This document shows positions 25,409 to 34,488 of a DNA stretch of 64,000 nucleotides, in pieces. Both the position numbers and the translations under genes were made by a program. Under the pieces are notes generated by a model, which had not been told where the DNA came from, ran no database searches, and saw nothing but the letters and a program-made list of their open reading frames with translations. The stretch's first letter is position 1. Every line of letters begins with the position of its first letter. The DNA is from Deltaproteobacteria bacterium (GTDB taxonomy: Bacteria; Myxococcota_A; Polyangia; Haliangiales; Haliangiaceae), in assembly GCA_025353585.1 (NCBI GenBank), contig JANXOM010000035.1, positions 60,412 through 124,411 on the forward strand. Direction: 5' to 3'.

Positions 25409-26361
25409 AGCAACACGCCGCTCGGCGGCACGCCGGCATCGGACAGCGGCATCGCGAGGTTGCTGCCGGCGCCTGGCGACGGTGCGCGCGGCTCGACGGG
25501 CAACGCCACGCCCAGCGGCGCGCCCGGGTGCTCGGCGACCGCGGCGCCGCTCCCGGCGTGGCTGCTGTCGCTCCCGGCCTGCAGGTCGTCGGCGACCTGG
25601 CGCGCGTACGTCGCCCGCGCGAACGCGTCCTTCACGTGCCGCGGGACGGCCGTATTCGCCGCCTCGAACTGCTTCGCGGCATCGAGGAGGAGCGCGCGCG
25701 CGGCGGCGAGCTTGCCCGCCGCCCGCCAGTACTCGACATCGCCGAGCATGCGCTCGATCGTCTTGCGCTCGTCGCGCCGCGCGTCGGACCGCGTGAGCAA
25801 GAGCGCCTGCTGCAGCTGGACGGCGGCGACCTCGGCTTGCGTCGCGTCGCGCGCCAGGAGCGCCTTGTCCGCGCGCTCGACGAGCAACCCGAGGAACATC
25901 GTGGTGAGCCCGGTCTCCGTCTGCGCGTCGGCCGCCGTGCACTCGGCGTCCGGCGGGATCGCGATCGCCTTCCACTCGGGGCCCGTCCGCTCGCGCATGC
26001 CCCACGGCGGGAAGGCGCGACCGGTCTCGGCGCGGATCTCGTCGGGCGCACACACGATCTCGTAGCGATCGGCGTTGAGGTGCCCGAGGAGAACGAGGGC
26101 ACCGATCAGAAGCGCGCCGATCAGCACGAACCCGGCCGCGAACACCGCACGGCTGCGCTTGTGCACCGGCGCATCGGGGTGATCGTCGTCGTGGACGGGG
26201 TCATGGTCGCTCGCCGCGCGCGTGGGGGCTGGCTTGGCGCCGACCGCCTCCCGGAGCTCCGCGTCGTTGCCCGTCGAGACCGGCAGCGCATCGTCATCCA
26301 CGATCACCGTCGCGACCGCGGGCTCGTCGACCTTGTCGACCTTGTCGGCCTCGTCGGTCAC
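25405..26361 (-). CDS. Single-span membrane protein with helical exterior
   Basis: 318 residues from a GTG overlapping the cyclase stop (GTGA). An acidic disordered N-terminus (about 1-75) precedes a span at about 80-102 (A-V-F-A-A-G-F-V-L-I-G-A-L). The extracytoplasmic part has two Cys and long helices (Q-L-Q-Q-A-L-L-L-T, A-A-R-A-L-L-L-D-A-A-K-Q-F), TPR- or coiled-coil-like. No family is recognised. Coupling to the GGDEF gene suggests a signalling or envelope role. Confidence 0.6.
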   Translation of the reverse strand: MTDEADKVDKVDEPAVATVIVDDDALPVSTGNDAELREAVGAKPAPTRAASDHDPVHDDDHPDAPVHKRSRAVFAAGFVLIGALLIGALVLLGHLNADRYEIVCAPDEIRAETGRAFPPWGMRERTGPEWKAIAIPPDAECTAADAQTETGLTTMFLGLLVERADKALLARDATQAEVAAVQLQQALLLTRSDARRDERKTIERMLGDVEYWRAAGKLAAARALLLDAAKQFEAANTAVPRHVKDAFARATYARQVADDLQAGSDSSHAGSGAAVAEHPGAPLGVALPVEPRAPSPGAGSNLAMPLSDAGVPPSGVLL

Positions 26362-27356
26362 GGTGCCACCTCGACCCGGTTCCTCCCGCGGTCCTTCGCG
26401 CCGTAGAGAGCCGTGTCCGCGCGATCGATCAGGTCCGGCATGGTCTCGCCCATCCGCCACTGCGCGATGCCGATCGAGATCCGCAACAGCAGCGCCATGC
26501 CGTCACCGATGTCGAAGGCGCGCTCGCACACGCGCTGCCGCATGCGCTCGCCGACCTCCCACGCGCGCCCGGCGTCCGCTTTCGGCAGCACCGCGAGGAA
26601 CTCCTCGCCGCCGTACCGCACGAGCAGATCGCCGCCGCGGATCGCGCCGCGCAGCCGCCGCGCCACCTCGGCGAGCACGATGTCGCCGGTGCCGTGCCCG
26701 TACTGGTCGTTGACGGCCTTGAAGTGATCGACGTCCACCATCGCCACGGACAGCGGGCGGTCGCGGTCGATCGTGGCCTCGATCTCCTGCGGGAGCCGCT
26801 GCATCAAGAACTCGCGGTTGTACGCGCCGGTCAGCGGGTCGGTGACGGCCACGCGGTGCAGGCGCACGTTCTCGATATCGAGCGCGATCGTCATCGCGAT
26901 GAAGCGCACGAGCTCGAGGTCATCGACGTGGAACGCGTTCGCGGCCTCCGAGGTCGCCGTCACCACGCCGACGCGCTCGCCGCGCGCGATGAGCGGCACG
27001 CACAGCATCGAGGCGATGGGCGTCTGGTTCGCGGGCAGCGCCACGAAGCGCGCGTCGTCGGCGACATCGGCGATCAGCGCCGGCTCGCCGGTCTGCACGA
27101 CCCAGCCCGCCACGCCCTCGCCCACGGCGAACGACAGCGTGTGCATGCGCTCGGTGCGGAGGCCGTACGCCGCCTTCGCGAGCAGGCGCTTGCGGTCGGC
27201 GTCGAGCAGCATGACCGAGCAAGCCTTCGCGTTGATGAGCGAGCACAGCAGCTCTGCGATGCGCGACAGCAGGATCCCCGGGTCGAGGTCGCTGCCGACG
27301 AGCTTCCCGATCTCGAAGAGGACGGCGGGGAGCTTCGCGAGCTGGTGCGGCGTCAC
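26358..27356 (-). CDS. GAF-GGDEF diguanylate cyclase
   Basis: 332 residues. A GAF sensor (about 10-165; [17 protein letters not shown]) precedes a GGDEF domain (about 168-332) with the D-P-L-T-G-A-Y-N-R entry, D-V-D-H-F-K metal/substrate motif and active loop R-Y-G-G-E-E-F. The inhibitory I-site R-G-G-D lies exactly five residues before GGEEF, so c-di-GMP product inhibition is expected. No membrane span, hence cytoplasmic. It starts at a GTG inside the hpt stop. Confidence 0.92.
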   Translation of the reverse strand: MTPHQLAKLPAVLFEIGKLVGSDLDPGILLSRIAELLCSLINAKACSVMLLDADRKRLLAKAAYGLRTERMHTLSFAVGEGVAGWVVQTGEPALIADVADDARFVALPANQTPIASMLCVPLIARGERVGVVTATSEAANAFHVDDLELVRFIAMTIALDIENVRLHRVAVTDPLTGAYNREFLMQRLPQEIEATIDRDRPLSVAMVDVDHFKAVNDQYGHGTGDIVLAEVARRLRGAIRGGDLLVRYGGEEFLAVLPKADAGRAWEVGERMRQRVCERAFDIGDGMALLLRISIGIAQWRMGETMPDLIDRADTALYGAKDRGRNRVEVAP

Positions 27357-27928
27357 GGGGTCGTGACCACGCCGATGAACGGCAGGTTGCGATAGCGCTG
27401 CGCGATGTCGAGGCCGTAGCCCACGACGAACTTGTTCGGGATGGTGAAGCCGAGGTAGTCGATCGCCACGTCGCGCTCGCTGCGCTCCGGCTTGTGGAGG
27501 AGCGAGGCGAGCTTGAGGCTCGCCGGGCGCCGCGTCGCGAGGTTCTGCAGGAGGTAGTGCACCGTGTGACCGGTGTCCACGATGTCCTCGACGACGATGA
27601 CGTGCTTGCCCTCCAGCGGCCGCGACACGTCCTGCGTGATCTGCACGACGCCCGACGACACGGTGGCATCGCCGTAGGAGGAGATGCCGATGAAGTCGAG
27701 GCTGATGGGCAGGGCGATGTGCCGCGCCAGGTCGGCCATGAAGATGACCGAGCCCTTGAGGACACCGAGCAGGACGACGTCCGCCTTGTCGATGAGCGAG
27801 GCGTAGTCGGCCGTGATGGCGGCGCCGAGCTCGGCGACCCGCGCGGCGATGGCCTGCGACGAGATCAGCTCCTCGAACGGCTCCGGATGCCGGTTCCAGG
27901 CAGGGACGCCGGCCGTCGAAGTACTCAT
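27353..27928 (-). CDS. hpt: Hypoxanthine phosphoribosyltransferase
   Basis: 191 residues. Purine salvage: hypoxanthine or guanine plus PRPP to IMP or GMP. The PRPP-binding motif [13 protein letters not shown] is intact (about 106-118), with L-L-G-V-L-K-G-S-V earlier, S-S-Y-G-D-A-T in the flexible loop, and the C-terminal F-V-V-G-Y-G-L-D base-contact region. Start ATG at 27928. Divergent from the nucleotidase gene 58 bp away and coupled to the GGDEF gene. Confidence 0.94.
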   Translation of the reverse strand: MSTSTAGVPAWNRHPEPFEELISSQAIAARVAELGAAITADYASLIDKADVVLLGVLKGSVIFMADLARHIALPISLDFIGISSYGDATVSSGVVQITQDVSRPLEGKHVIVVEDIVDTGHTVHYLLQNLATRRPASLKLASLLHKPERSERDVAIDYLGFTIPNKFVVGYGLDIAQRYRNLPFIGVVTTP

Positions 27929-27986
27929 CAGCTGGATTTTACCTGGATCAGGCATCCGCCGGCGGGTAGGGGTACAATTTAAGCGC

Positions 27987-29492
27987 ATGGTTGCGGCCGA
28001 GATCGATCCACACGTCGGCGCATTGCTTGGCGACACGACGACCGAGATCGACGTCGCGCGCAAGAACCGGGTGTTCTGCAACCGAAACCTCCGGATGGAC
28101 TCGATCGAGATGATCGGGTTCGACATGGACTACACGCTCGCCCTGTACCACCAGGACAAGCTCGAGAAGCTGTCGATCGAGCTGACGCTCGGCAAGCTCG
28201 TGGAGAAGCACGGCTACCCCGAGGCGATCAAGGGCCTGAGCTACGACCCCTTGTGGGCCGTCCGCGGCGTGATGATCGACCGGCAGCTCGGCAACGTGTT
28301 CAAGCTCGACCGCCACAGCTATGTCGGGCGCTGCTACCACGGGTTTCGCCAGCTCACGCAGGAGCAGCGGCGGTCGATCTACCGCAACGAGAAGATCAAC
28401 CTGTCGAGCGATCGCTTCGCCTGGATCGATACGCTGTTCGGGCTCCCCGAGGCCGTCATGTACATGACCCTGGTCGCGTGGGCCGACCAGCAGACCGGTC
28501 GTGTCGACTACCACAAGCTGTTCGGCGACATCCGCACCGCGATCGACGAAGCGCACCGCGACGACACGCTGAAGTCCGTCATCAAGGCGGACATCCCGGC
28601 GTTCATCGTGAAGGACCCGCTCCTCGGCGAGACGCTCCACAAGTTCCGCAGCTCGGGCAAGAAGCTCTTCCTGCTCACGAACTCGCTCTACGACTACACC
28701 GACGTCGTGATGCAGTACTTGCTCGACGGCGAGCGCAAGGCGTACCCGTCGTGGCGGAACTACTTCGACATCGTGATCGTGGGCGGCGCAAAGCCCGCGT
28801 TCTTCAACGAGCTGCGGCCGTTCGTGCAGATCGATCCGGCGACGAACGCGGCCGTCCCCGATCTCGAGATCAAGCACCTCTCGCGTGACAAGATCTACCA
28901 GGGCGGCAACGTGGTGGCGTTCGAGCAGATGACCGGCCTCAAGGGCGAGCAGGTCCTCTACATCGGCGACCACATCTATGGCGACATCCTGCGCCTGCGG
29001 AAGCAGCACATGTGGCGCACCGCGATGGTGCTGCAGGAGCTCGAGCGCGAGATCAGCGTCAGCGACCGGCTCGAGGCGCAGATCGAGGACCTCGACCTGC
29101 TCGACCGGCGGCACCGCAACCTCGAGTCGGAGATCGACTACCAGTCGCTGCGGCTCCGGCGGATCCAGCGCCTGCTCGACGACGAGCACACGGCGCCGGC
29201 CGTGCGCGCACGGCTCGAAGAGGCGCGGACGCTGGCGCGCGAGAGCGTCGATGCCTTGCGCGACCGCGCGGAGATCATGGACGCGGAGGTCTGCTCGCTC
29301 GAGGCGCGCATCGACCGCACGTACAACGCGCACTGGGGGAGCTGCCTGCGCGAGGGCAACGAGAACTCGCGTTTCGGGGAGCAAGTGAACGACTACGCGG
29401 ATCTGTACACGTCCCGCGTGAGTAACTTCTCGCCGTACTCGCCGCTCCGCTACTTCCGGGCGCCGCGCCGGCCGATGCCGCACGAGATCTGA
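27987..29492 (+). CDS. HAD-IG family 5'-nucleotidase
   Basis: 501 residues, close to the family norm for purine 5'-nucleotidase-like (cN-II/NT5C2-type) proteins. Catalytic HAD motif I is G-F-D-M-D-Y-T-L (about residues 45-52), motif II is L-L-T-N-S (about 227-231), and motif IV is [11 protein letters not shown] (about 330). The C-terminal 150 residues are charged helical/coiled coil. It probably dephosphorylates IMP/GMP, the product of the divergent hpt enzyme, so the pair could balance purine salvage. Substrate not proven by sequence. Confidence 0.9.
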   Translation: MVAAEIDPHVGALLGDTTTEIDVARKNRVFCNRNLRMDSIEMIGFDMDYTLALYHQDKLEKLSIELTLGKLVEKHGYPEAIKGLSYDPLWAVRGVMIDRQLGNVFKLDRHSYVGRCYHGFRQLTQEQRRSIYRNEKINLSSDRFAWIDTLFGLPEAVMYMTLVAWADQQTGRVDYHKLFGDIRTAIDEAHRDDTLKSVIKADIPAFIVKDPLLGETLHKFRSSGKKLFLLTNSLYDYTDVVMQYLLDGERKAYPSWRNYFDIVIVGGAKPAFFNELRPFVQIDPATNAAVPDLEIKHLSRDKIYQGGNVVAFEQMTGLKGEQVLYIGDHIYGDILRLRKQHMWRTAMVLQELEREISVSDRLEAQIEDLDLLDRRHRNLESEIDYQSLRLRRIQRLLDDEHTAPAVRARLEEARTLARESVDALRDRAEIMDAEVCSLEARIDRTYNAHWGSCLREGNENSRFGEQVNDYADLYTSRVSNFSPYSPLRYFRAPRRPMPHEI

Positions 29493-29506
29493 CCGATAAT
29501 GCCGCG

Positions 29507-30409
29507 GTGACGGACGAAGAAAGCGCCGCGGTCAAGGCGCTCGCGAGGTGCGTGCAGGCGCACGTGGCGTACGTGCTGCGCGAGGGCAAGCGCGTCGCCT
29601 CCGACGAGCCGGCGATGGACTTCTACCCGGAGGTCGTGGCGCGCTGCGTGTGGGCCGTGACGCAGTCGTGGGTGGCCGAGGCGCTCGTGCGCTCGCTCGG
29701 GATCGCGGGCGGCCTCGCGGTGGTGGCCCTCGGCGAGGTCGCGACGGACGTGCCACGCGAGCTGAGCGCGCTCGAGGGCGAGCTGCAGATCGGCGCGCTG
29801 GTGTACGCGCCCGCGGAGCAGCAGACGCTCGCGGCCGCGACGGCGCCGATGCTCCTCGACGCGGCGGGCCAGCGCGTGTTCGCCGAGGACGGCAAGGTGC
29901 CCTGGCTGCCGGCGGAGCCCGAGGCGACGCGGCGAGTGCGCAACGCCGACGTGGCCGCCGCGACGCGCGTACGCGACGCGGGCGACATGACGATGCTCGC
30001 CGAGACGATGGTGCAGCGCTACGCGTCGCGCGTGATGGCGCCCGACGGCTCGCGCCGGCACGCGGGCGCGATGGCGGGTCGGCTGATCTCGGCGCGCGCG
30101 CTGACGCACGTGGCGCACACGGCGATGCGCGACGCGGAAGCCGCGCACGGCCACGAGCACGCCGAGGCGGTGGGCCGGCTGCTGCCGATGCTGGCGCTGA
30201 TGCACTCGCTCGACGTCGTGATCGCCGTGGCCGACCGCACCACGGCGGAGTGCGCCGCGCGGGGGGGCCCGGAGTGGAAGCTCGGCGGCGACGCGCGAGC
30301 GCTCTCGGGCGCGGGGCAGGTGGCGCGGACGCGGTTCGCGCGCGAGGTGGCGATGGGCGGGCTGCAGCGCGAGATCTACCGGCGCGCGGTGCTCGCCGTC
30401 GCCTGGTGA
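29507..30409 (+). CDS. Hypothetical cytoplasmic protein
   Basis: 300 residues from a GTG at 29507. Ala-rich and helical, with two Cys in the first 50 residues, the stretch M-D-F-Y-P-E-V-V-A-R-C-V-W, and a His cluster near residue 210 (E-A-A-H-G-H-E-H-A-E). No signal peptide or membrane span. I do not recognise a family. It follows the nucleotidase by 14 bp on the same strand, so they are likely co-transcribed. Confidence 0.65.
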   Translation: MTDEESAAVKALARCVQAHVAYVLREGKRVASDEPAMDFYPEVVARCVWAVTQSWVAEALVRSLGIAGGLAVVALGEVATDVPRELSALEGELQIGALVYAPAEQQTLAAATAPMLLDAAGQRVFAEDGKVPWLPAEPEATRRVRNADVAAATRVRDAGDMTMLAETMVQRYASRVMAPDGSRRHAGAMAGRLISARALTHVAHTAMRDAEAAHGHEHAEAVGRLLPMLALMHSLDVVIAVADRTTAECAARGGPEWKLGGDARALSGAGQVARTRFAREVAMGGLQREIYRRAVLAVAW

Positions 30410-30446
30410 ACATCGGAGCGTGGTCGGGGTCGGGGTCGGGGACGGG

Positions 30447-30492
30447 AAACAAAGGGGCCAGGCCCCGCTGTTCGTGTCCGGCAACCGGACGC
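30447..30492 (+). repeat. Repeat family C, copy 1
   Basis: AAACAAAGGGGCCAGGCCCC followed by a GTCCGGC-AA-CCGGAC hairpin. A second same-direction copy is at 31031-31086; the two flank the zinc-ribbon gene. Just before it is a short GGTCGG tandem run (30421-30440). Confidence 0.75.
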
Positions 30493-30529
30493 CGAGGCCG
30501 CGTTACCGCAGATTTGCCGGGCGAGCGGA

Positions 30530-30979
30530 TCAGAACACGAGGCGGCAGTGCGCGTTGAGGCAGCGCCGCTCCTTGCCCGAGAGCAGGAAGAGCAGGCCGA
30601 GCGGGAACAGCAGGACCGCGAGTACGATGTAAACGGTCTGGTAACCTTCGGTGATCGGCGAGCCGCAGCGCGGACAGCCACCCACGGCGACCATTGCCAC
30701 GATCGGCATGCCGGTCGGCCCGGTCATCGGCATCAGAGGCGCGCCCATCGGCAGCATCGGTCCGCCGATCGCGCCCATCGGCCCGGCCGCGCCCATCGGG
30801 GCAGCCGGAACGAACGGCACCGCCATGTCGCGGCCACAGCCATTGCAGAACGCCGCGCCCACGGCCGTCGGCGCACCGCACTTGCTACAGAAGCTCGGCG
30901 GTGGCCCCAGGCTCCCGCCGCAGCCCGAGCAGAACGCGGCGCCGCCGATGTTCGACGCGAAGCACTTCGGGCCGTTCAC
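30530..30979 (-). CDS. Zinc-ribbon membrane protein
   Basis: 149 residues from a GTG at 30979. Two consecutive zinc ribbons at the start (C-F-A-S...F-C-S-G-C-G-G, then F-C-S-K-C-G-A and F-C-N-G-C-G-R), a Met/Pro/Gly-rich linker (about 60-95), another C-P-R-C-G, then a hydrophobic span of about 22 residues (V-Y-I-V-L-A-V-L-L-F-P-L-G) and a final C-x-x-x-x-C. Probably a small inner-membrane protein with cytoplasmic zinc ribbons. It is bracketed by the two copies of repeat C. Confidence 0.7.
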   Translation of the reverse strand: MNGPKCFASNIGGAAFCSGCGGSLGPPPSFCSKCGAPTAVGAAFCNGCGRDMAVPFVPAAPMGAAGPMGAIGGPMLPMGAPLMPMTGPTGMPIVAMVAVGGCPRCGSPITEGYQTVYIVLAVLLFPLGLLFLLSGKERRCLNAHCRLVF

Positions 30980-31030
30980 GCGTCGAGCGTACGCGAGATC
31001 AGACCTGGAGAACGCCGCGCCCCATGCATT

Positions 31031-31086
31031 GAAAATAAGGGGCCAGGGCTCATTGTGGTGTCCGGCCGCCGGACGTTGCGACCACG
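31031..31086 (+). repeat. Repeat family C, copy 2
   Basis: AAAATAAGGGGCCAGGGCTC followed by GTCCGGC-CG-CCGGAC, the same order as copy 1, about 580 bp away. It lies upstream of the zinc-ribbon start. A separate GGTCGTGATC direct repeat sits at about 31158-31187, next to the fabH stop. Confidence 0.75.
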
Positions 31087-31191
31087 CCCCGTTGGTCGGC
31101 GAGCGCCCCGCCGTCGTGCTGCGGCCCCTGGGGCAGGCGCCCACCGCTGCTTCGGATCGTGGTCGTGATCAGGGTCGTGATCGCGACGAAA

Positions 31192-32247
31192 TCAGACCTG
31201 GAAGATCGCCGCGCCCCAGGTGTAGCCGGAGCCGAACACCGAGGAGAGGATGCGGTCGCCGCGCTTGACCTTGCCGGCCTTGCGCCAGTGATCGATCGTG
31301 AGCGGGACCGTCGCGGCCGTCGTGTTGCCGTAGAACTGGATCGTGTTGAGGATCTTCTCGTTCGGGATCTTGGCGACCTCGGCCACCTTCTCGTTGATGC
31401 GGAGGTTGGCCTGGTGCGGGACGAACCACGTGATGTCGTCCCACGTCAGGTTCGTCTTCGCGAGCGCGGCGTTCGTCGACATCACCATGCCGCGCACCGC
31501 GTTCAGGAACACGCGCTTGCCATCCATCTGCGGATAGCGCGCCGAGTTGACCTCGCGATCGCTGAAGTCGTAGTCGAGGTACGGCGCGTGCGTGATGTCG
31601 AACATCTTCAGGTAGAGGTCGAACGCGCCGCTGCCATCGGCGTGCACGCTCGTGTGCATGATGCCCGCGCAGGGATCGTCGGTCTCCATCGGACCGAGCA
31701 CCATCGCGCCGGCGCCGTCACCGAAGAGCACCATCACGTCGCGGCCGCGCGTCGTGTAGTCGAGCGAGTGGCTGTGGATCTCGGCGCCGACGAGCAGGAT
31801 GCGCTTGTACATCCCGGTGCGGATGAACGCGTCGGCCATCTGCAGGCCGTACACGAAGCTGCTGCACTGCTGGCGGATGTCGAAGCAGGGGCAGCCCTTG
31901 CCGCTGATGCCGAGCTTTTGCTGCAGGAACACGCCCGCCCCCGGGAAGTGGATGTCCGGCGAGAGCGTGCCGAAGATGATGCAGTCGATGTCGCTCGCCG
32001 GCATGTCGGCGTCCTCGAGCGCGCGCTTGGACGCGAGCAGCGCGAGGTCGCTCGTGGACTGGCTGCGGTCGTTCGGCACGTAGCGACGCTCGCGGATGCC
32101 GGTGCGCTTCTGGATCCACTCGTCGTTGGTCTCGGTCTGGACCGTTGGCTGGCGGACGTGGTGCTCGTCGAGGTACGCGAGCTCTTCGTTCGTGACAACG
32201 CGCTCGGGGACGTAGCTGCCCAGGCCGAGCAACTTGGTGCGGATCAT
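31192..32247 (-). CDS. fabH: Beta-ketoacyl-ACP synthase III family protein
   Basis: 351 residues. Condenses an acyl-CoA with malonyl-ACP to begin fatty-acid (or related) synthesis. The thiolase-fold catalytic triad is visible: Cys in Q-Q-C-S-S-F-V-Y-G (about 124), His in P-H-Q-A-N-L-R-I (about 277) and Asn in F-Y-G-N-T-T-A-A (about 307). It is slightly longer than E. coli FabH (317), with an insertion in the central part, so a specialised starter preference is possible. It stands alone, divergent from the cytochrome gene 23 bp away. Confidence 0.88.
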   Translation of the reverse strand: MIRTKLLGLGSYVPERVVTNEELAYLDEHHVRQPTVQTETNDEWIQKRTGIRERRYVPNDRSQSTSDLALLASKRALEDADMPASDIDCIIFGTLSPDIHFPGAGVFLQQKLGISGKGCPCFDIRQQCSSFVYGLQMADAFIRTGMYKRILLVGAEIHSHSLDYTTRGRDVMVLFGDGAGAMVLGPMETDDPCAGIMHTSVHADGSGAFDLYLKMFDITHAPYLDYDFSDREVNSARYPQMDGKRVFLNAVRGMVMSTNAALAKTNLTWDDITWFVPHQANLRINEKVAEVAKIPNEKILNTIQFYGNTTAATVPLTIDHWRKAGKVKRGDRILSSVFGSGYTWGAAIFQV

Positions 32248-32270
32248 GGCGGCGATATACCATCGCGGAG

Positions 32271-34154
32271 GTGAGATCTGCGTCGGGACTCGGTCTCTCA
32301 GTCGTGACGTTCTGCGTCATGTCAGTTGCGTTCGGAGACGACGCGCGCCCGCCGGTGGACGTCCGCGCGCTACCGGGGTGGCCGACCTACGATCGGTTCT
32401 GCGCGGCGTGTCACGGCGCGCGCGGTGACGGGCAGGGCGTGGCCGTGCCCTACGTGCGTCCTCGGCCACGGGACCTCACGCGAGGCGAATACGCCTGGCG
32501 GACGACGCCGATCGGAGCGGCGCCGACGGCCGATGATCTGCGCGCCACGATCCGATTTGGCGCGCACGGAACGGCGATGCCGGCGTTCGACAGCATTTTG
32601 TCAGCACGCGAAATCGATGACACGATCATGTTCATCGAGGCGCTCGCGCCCGCGGCGTTCGCCGCGAAGCCAGCACCGCCGCGCCCGCTGCCCCCGCGTC
32701 CGGAGGGCGCCTCCGATCCGGGGCGCGGCGCGGCGGTGTGGGCGCAGCTCGGGTGCGCGAGCTGCCACGGCGCCCGGGGCAAGGGCGACACGCTGGTGGC
32801 GCCGTTCGACCTGACGGCGGAGCCGCTGAGGCGACCGCACGCCCCCGGCGCGAACGTGCAGGCGGCCGCGCTCGACGTCTGGACCGGCCTCGGCGGCACG
32901 GCGATGCCGGGCTACGCGGGCGCGGTCAGCGCGGCGGACCTGTGGGCGCTCGCGGACCACGTCGTGACGCTCGGGCCGGCCGAGGCGCCGGCGCGTCCCC
33001 TCGGCCTGCTCGCCGCGGACGCGATCGCCGCCGATCGGAGCGCGCCGCTCCTGGTCGGGACGCGCCCGCGCGGGGGGGATCCGATCGAGGACGCGGTGTT
33101 CGGCGCGGCCGTCGCGCCGCAGGGCGCGCCGCCGGCGTCGCTCGCCCCGGCGCAGGCCTCGCTCCACGCGCGGCAGTGCGGGCGCTGCCACGCGAAGCAG
33201 CTCCGCGAGTGGACGGGCTCGATCCACGGGGCGGCCGCGTCGCCCGGGTTGCGCGCGCAGATCGACGTGATGTCCGACGCGACGGCCGCGTCGTGCCGAC
33301 GGTGCCACACGCCGCTCGCCGAGCAGCAACCCGCCACGGGCGCCGCGTACGACGCGGACTTGCAGACCGAGGGCGTCACGTGCGCGGGCTGCCACGTGCG
33401 CGCGTGGACGCGCCACGGCCCGCCGGGCGTCGCGCCATCGCTGCTCACGTTGCCCGGGTATCCGCTGCAGACGCTGCCGCTCTACGAGCGCGCGGATCTC
33501 TGCATGACGTGCCACCAGCTACCGCCGCGCACCGCGGTCGCCGGCAAGCCGCTGCTGAACACGTACGCCGAGTGGCTCGCGGGGCCGTACGCGCCGCGCG
33601 GCGTGCAGTGCCAGCACTGCCACATGCCGAACCGCGAGCACGCGGTGCTCGGCATCCACGATCGCGAAACGGTGCGCCAGGGGATCGAGCTGACCGCGAG
33701 CGCCACGCACGCCGCCGCCGGCGCGATCGGGGTGGTGGCGAACCTGCGCAACATCGGCGCGGGGCACGACCTGCCCACGACGCCGACCCCCGCCGTCTGG
33801 CTCGCGGCGGAGCTCGTCGACGGGCGCGGCCGGGTGCGGTCCGACACGCGCGTCGCGAAGCGAATCGGCCGTGCGATCCAGTACACCGACGCCGGCTGGC
33901 GCGAGCTGGCGGACACGCGCGTCGCGCCGGGCGCGAGCGTCTTGCTCGTCGACGGCTGGACGGCCGCGCAGGCCGCGGGCGCCGTCGCCGTGCGCGTGAC
34001 GGTCACGGTGCGGCCGGACGACTACTACGAGCACTTCTACGAGCGACGGCTCACCACCGGTCCGGCGCCGCCGCAACGCGCGCTGTACGAGCAGGCGCTC
34101 GCGCGGGCGCGCGCCTCGGTCTTCGTGGCCGAGGAGCGGATGCTCCCGCTCTGA
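32271..34154 (+). CDS. Exported seven-haem cytochrome c
   Basis: 627 residues from a GTG. A signal peptide of about 22 residues. Seven CxxCH haem sites: CAACH (about 44) and CASCH (about 163) each within class-I cytochrome-like domains that contain G-x-x-x-M-P-(A/G), then CGRCH, CRRCH, CAGCH, CMTCH and CQHCH (about 303-448) in a multihaem block resembling cytochrome c554-type folds. A beta-rich C-terminal domain without haem follows. Likely a periplasmic or surface electron carrier; donor and acceptor unknown. Its TGA is the first three bases of the repeat D array. Confidence 0.85.
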   Translation: MRSASGLGLSVVTFCVMSVAFGDDARPPVDVRALPGWPTYDRFCAACHGARGDGQGVAVPYVRPRPRDLTRGEYAWRTTPIGAAPTADDLRATIRFGAHGTAMPAFDSILSAREIDDTIMFIEALAPAAFAAKPAPPRPLPPRPEGASDPGRGAAVWAQLGCASCHGARGKGDTLVAPFDLTAEPLRRPHAPGANVQAAALDVWTGLGGTAMPGYAGAVSAADLWALADHVVTLGPAEAPARPLGLLAADAIAADRSAPLLVGTRPRGGDPIEDAVFGAAVAPQGAPPASLAPAQASLHARQCGRCHAKQLREWTGSIHGAAASPGLRAQIDVMSDATAASCRRCHTPLAEQQPATGAAYDADLQTEGVTCAGCHVRAWTRHGPPGVAPSLLTLPGYPLQTLPLYERADLCMTCHQLPPRTAVAGKPLLNTYAEWLAGPYAPRGVQCQHCHMPNREHAVLGIHDRETVRQGIELTASATHAAAGAIGVVANLRNIGAGHDLPTTPTPAVWLAAELVDGRGRVRSDTRVAKRIGRAIQYTDAGWRELADTRVAPGASVLLVDGWTAAQAAGAVAVRVTVTVRPDDYYEHFYERRLTTGPAPPQRALYEQALARARASVFVAEERMLPL

Positions 34155-34437
34155 GCCAGCGTCGTCGCGGGCGATCTCCTCCGGACAGGCGCCGGCGGCG
34201 GAGCCGACAAGCCGATCGACAGAGACCGCGATTTTTTCGCGGCCTCGGAGCCGGCGTCGTCGCGGGCGATCTCCTCTGGACAGGCGCCGGCGGCGGAGCC
34301 GACAAGCCGATCGACAGAGACCGCGACTCACTCGCGGTCTCTGAGCCAGCGTCGTCGCGGGCGATCTCCTCCGGACAGGCGCCGGCGGCGGAGCCGACAA
34401 GCCGATCGACAGAGACCGCGATTCACTCGCGGTCTCT
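34153..34437 (+). repeat. Three tandem 95-bp units of repeat family D
   Basis: Units start at 34153, 34248 and 34343, an exact 95-bp period. Each begins GAGCC(A/G)GCGTCGTCGCGG, runs through GGCGGAGCCGACAAGCCGAT and ends in a hairpin; in unit 3 it is a perfect 10-bp AGAGACCGCG/CGCGGTCTCT stem. Units are nearly identical. This array fills the gap between the cytochrome and phosphatase genes and could act as a terminator. One diverged inverted copy lies at 22659-22755. Confidence 0.93.
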
Positions 34438-34488
34438 GAGCGCGCGGCCGCCGCGCAACCGCGACGGCGACACGGTAGCCTGCGGGCG

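Noticed and set aside
34153..34437. CRISPR array
   Set aside because: Three units of 95 bp are nearly identical along their whole length, with no unique spacers and no cas genes nearby.
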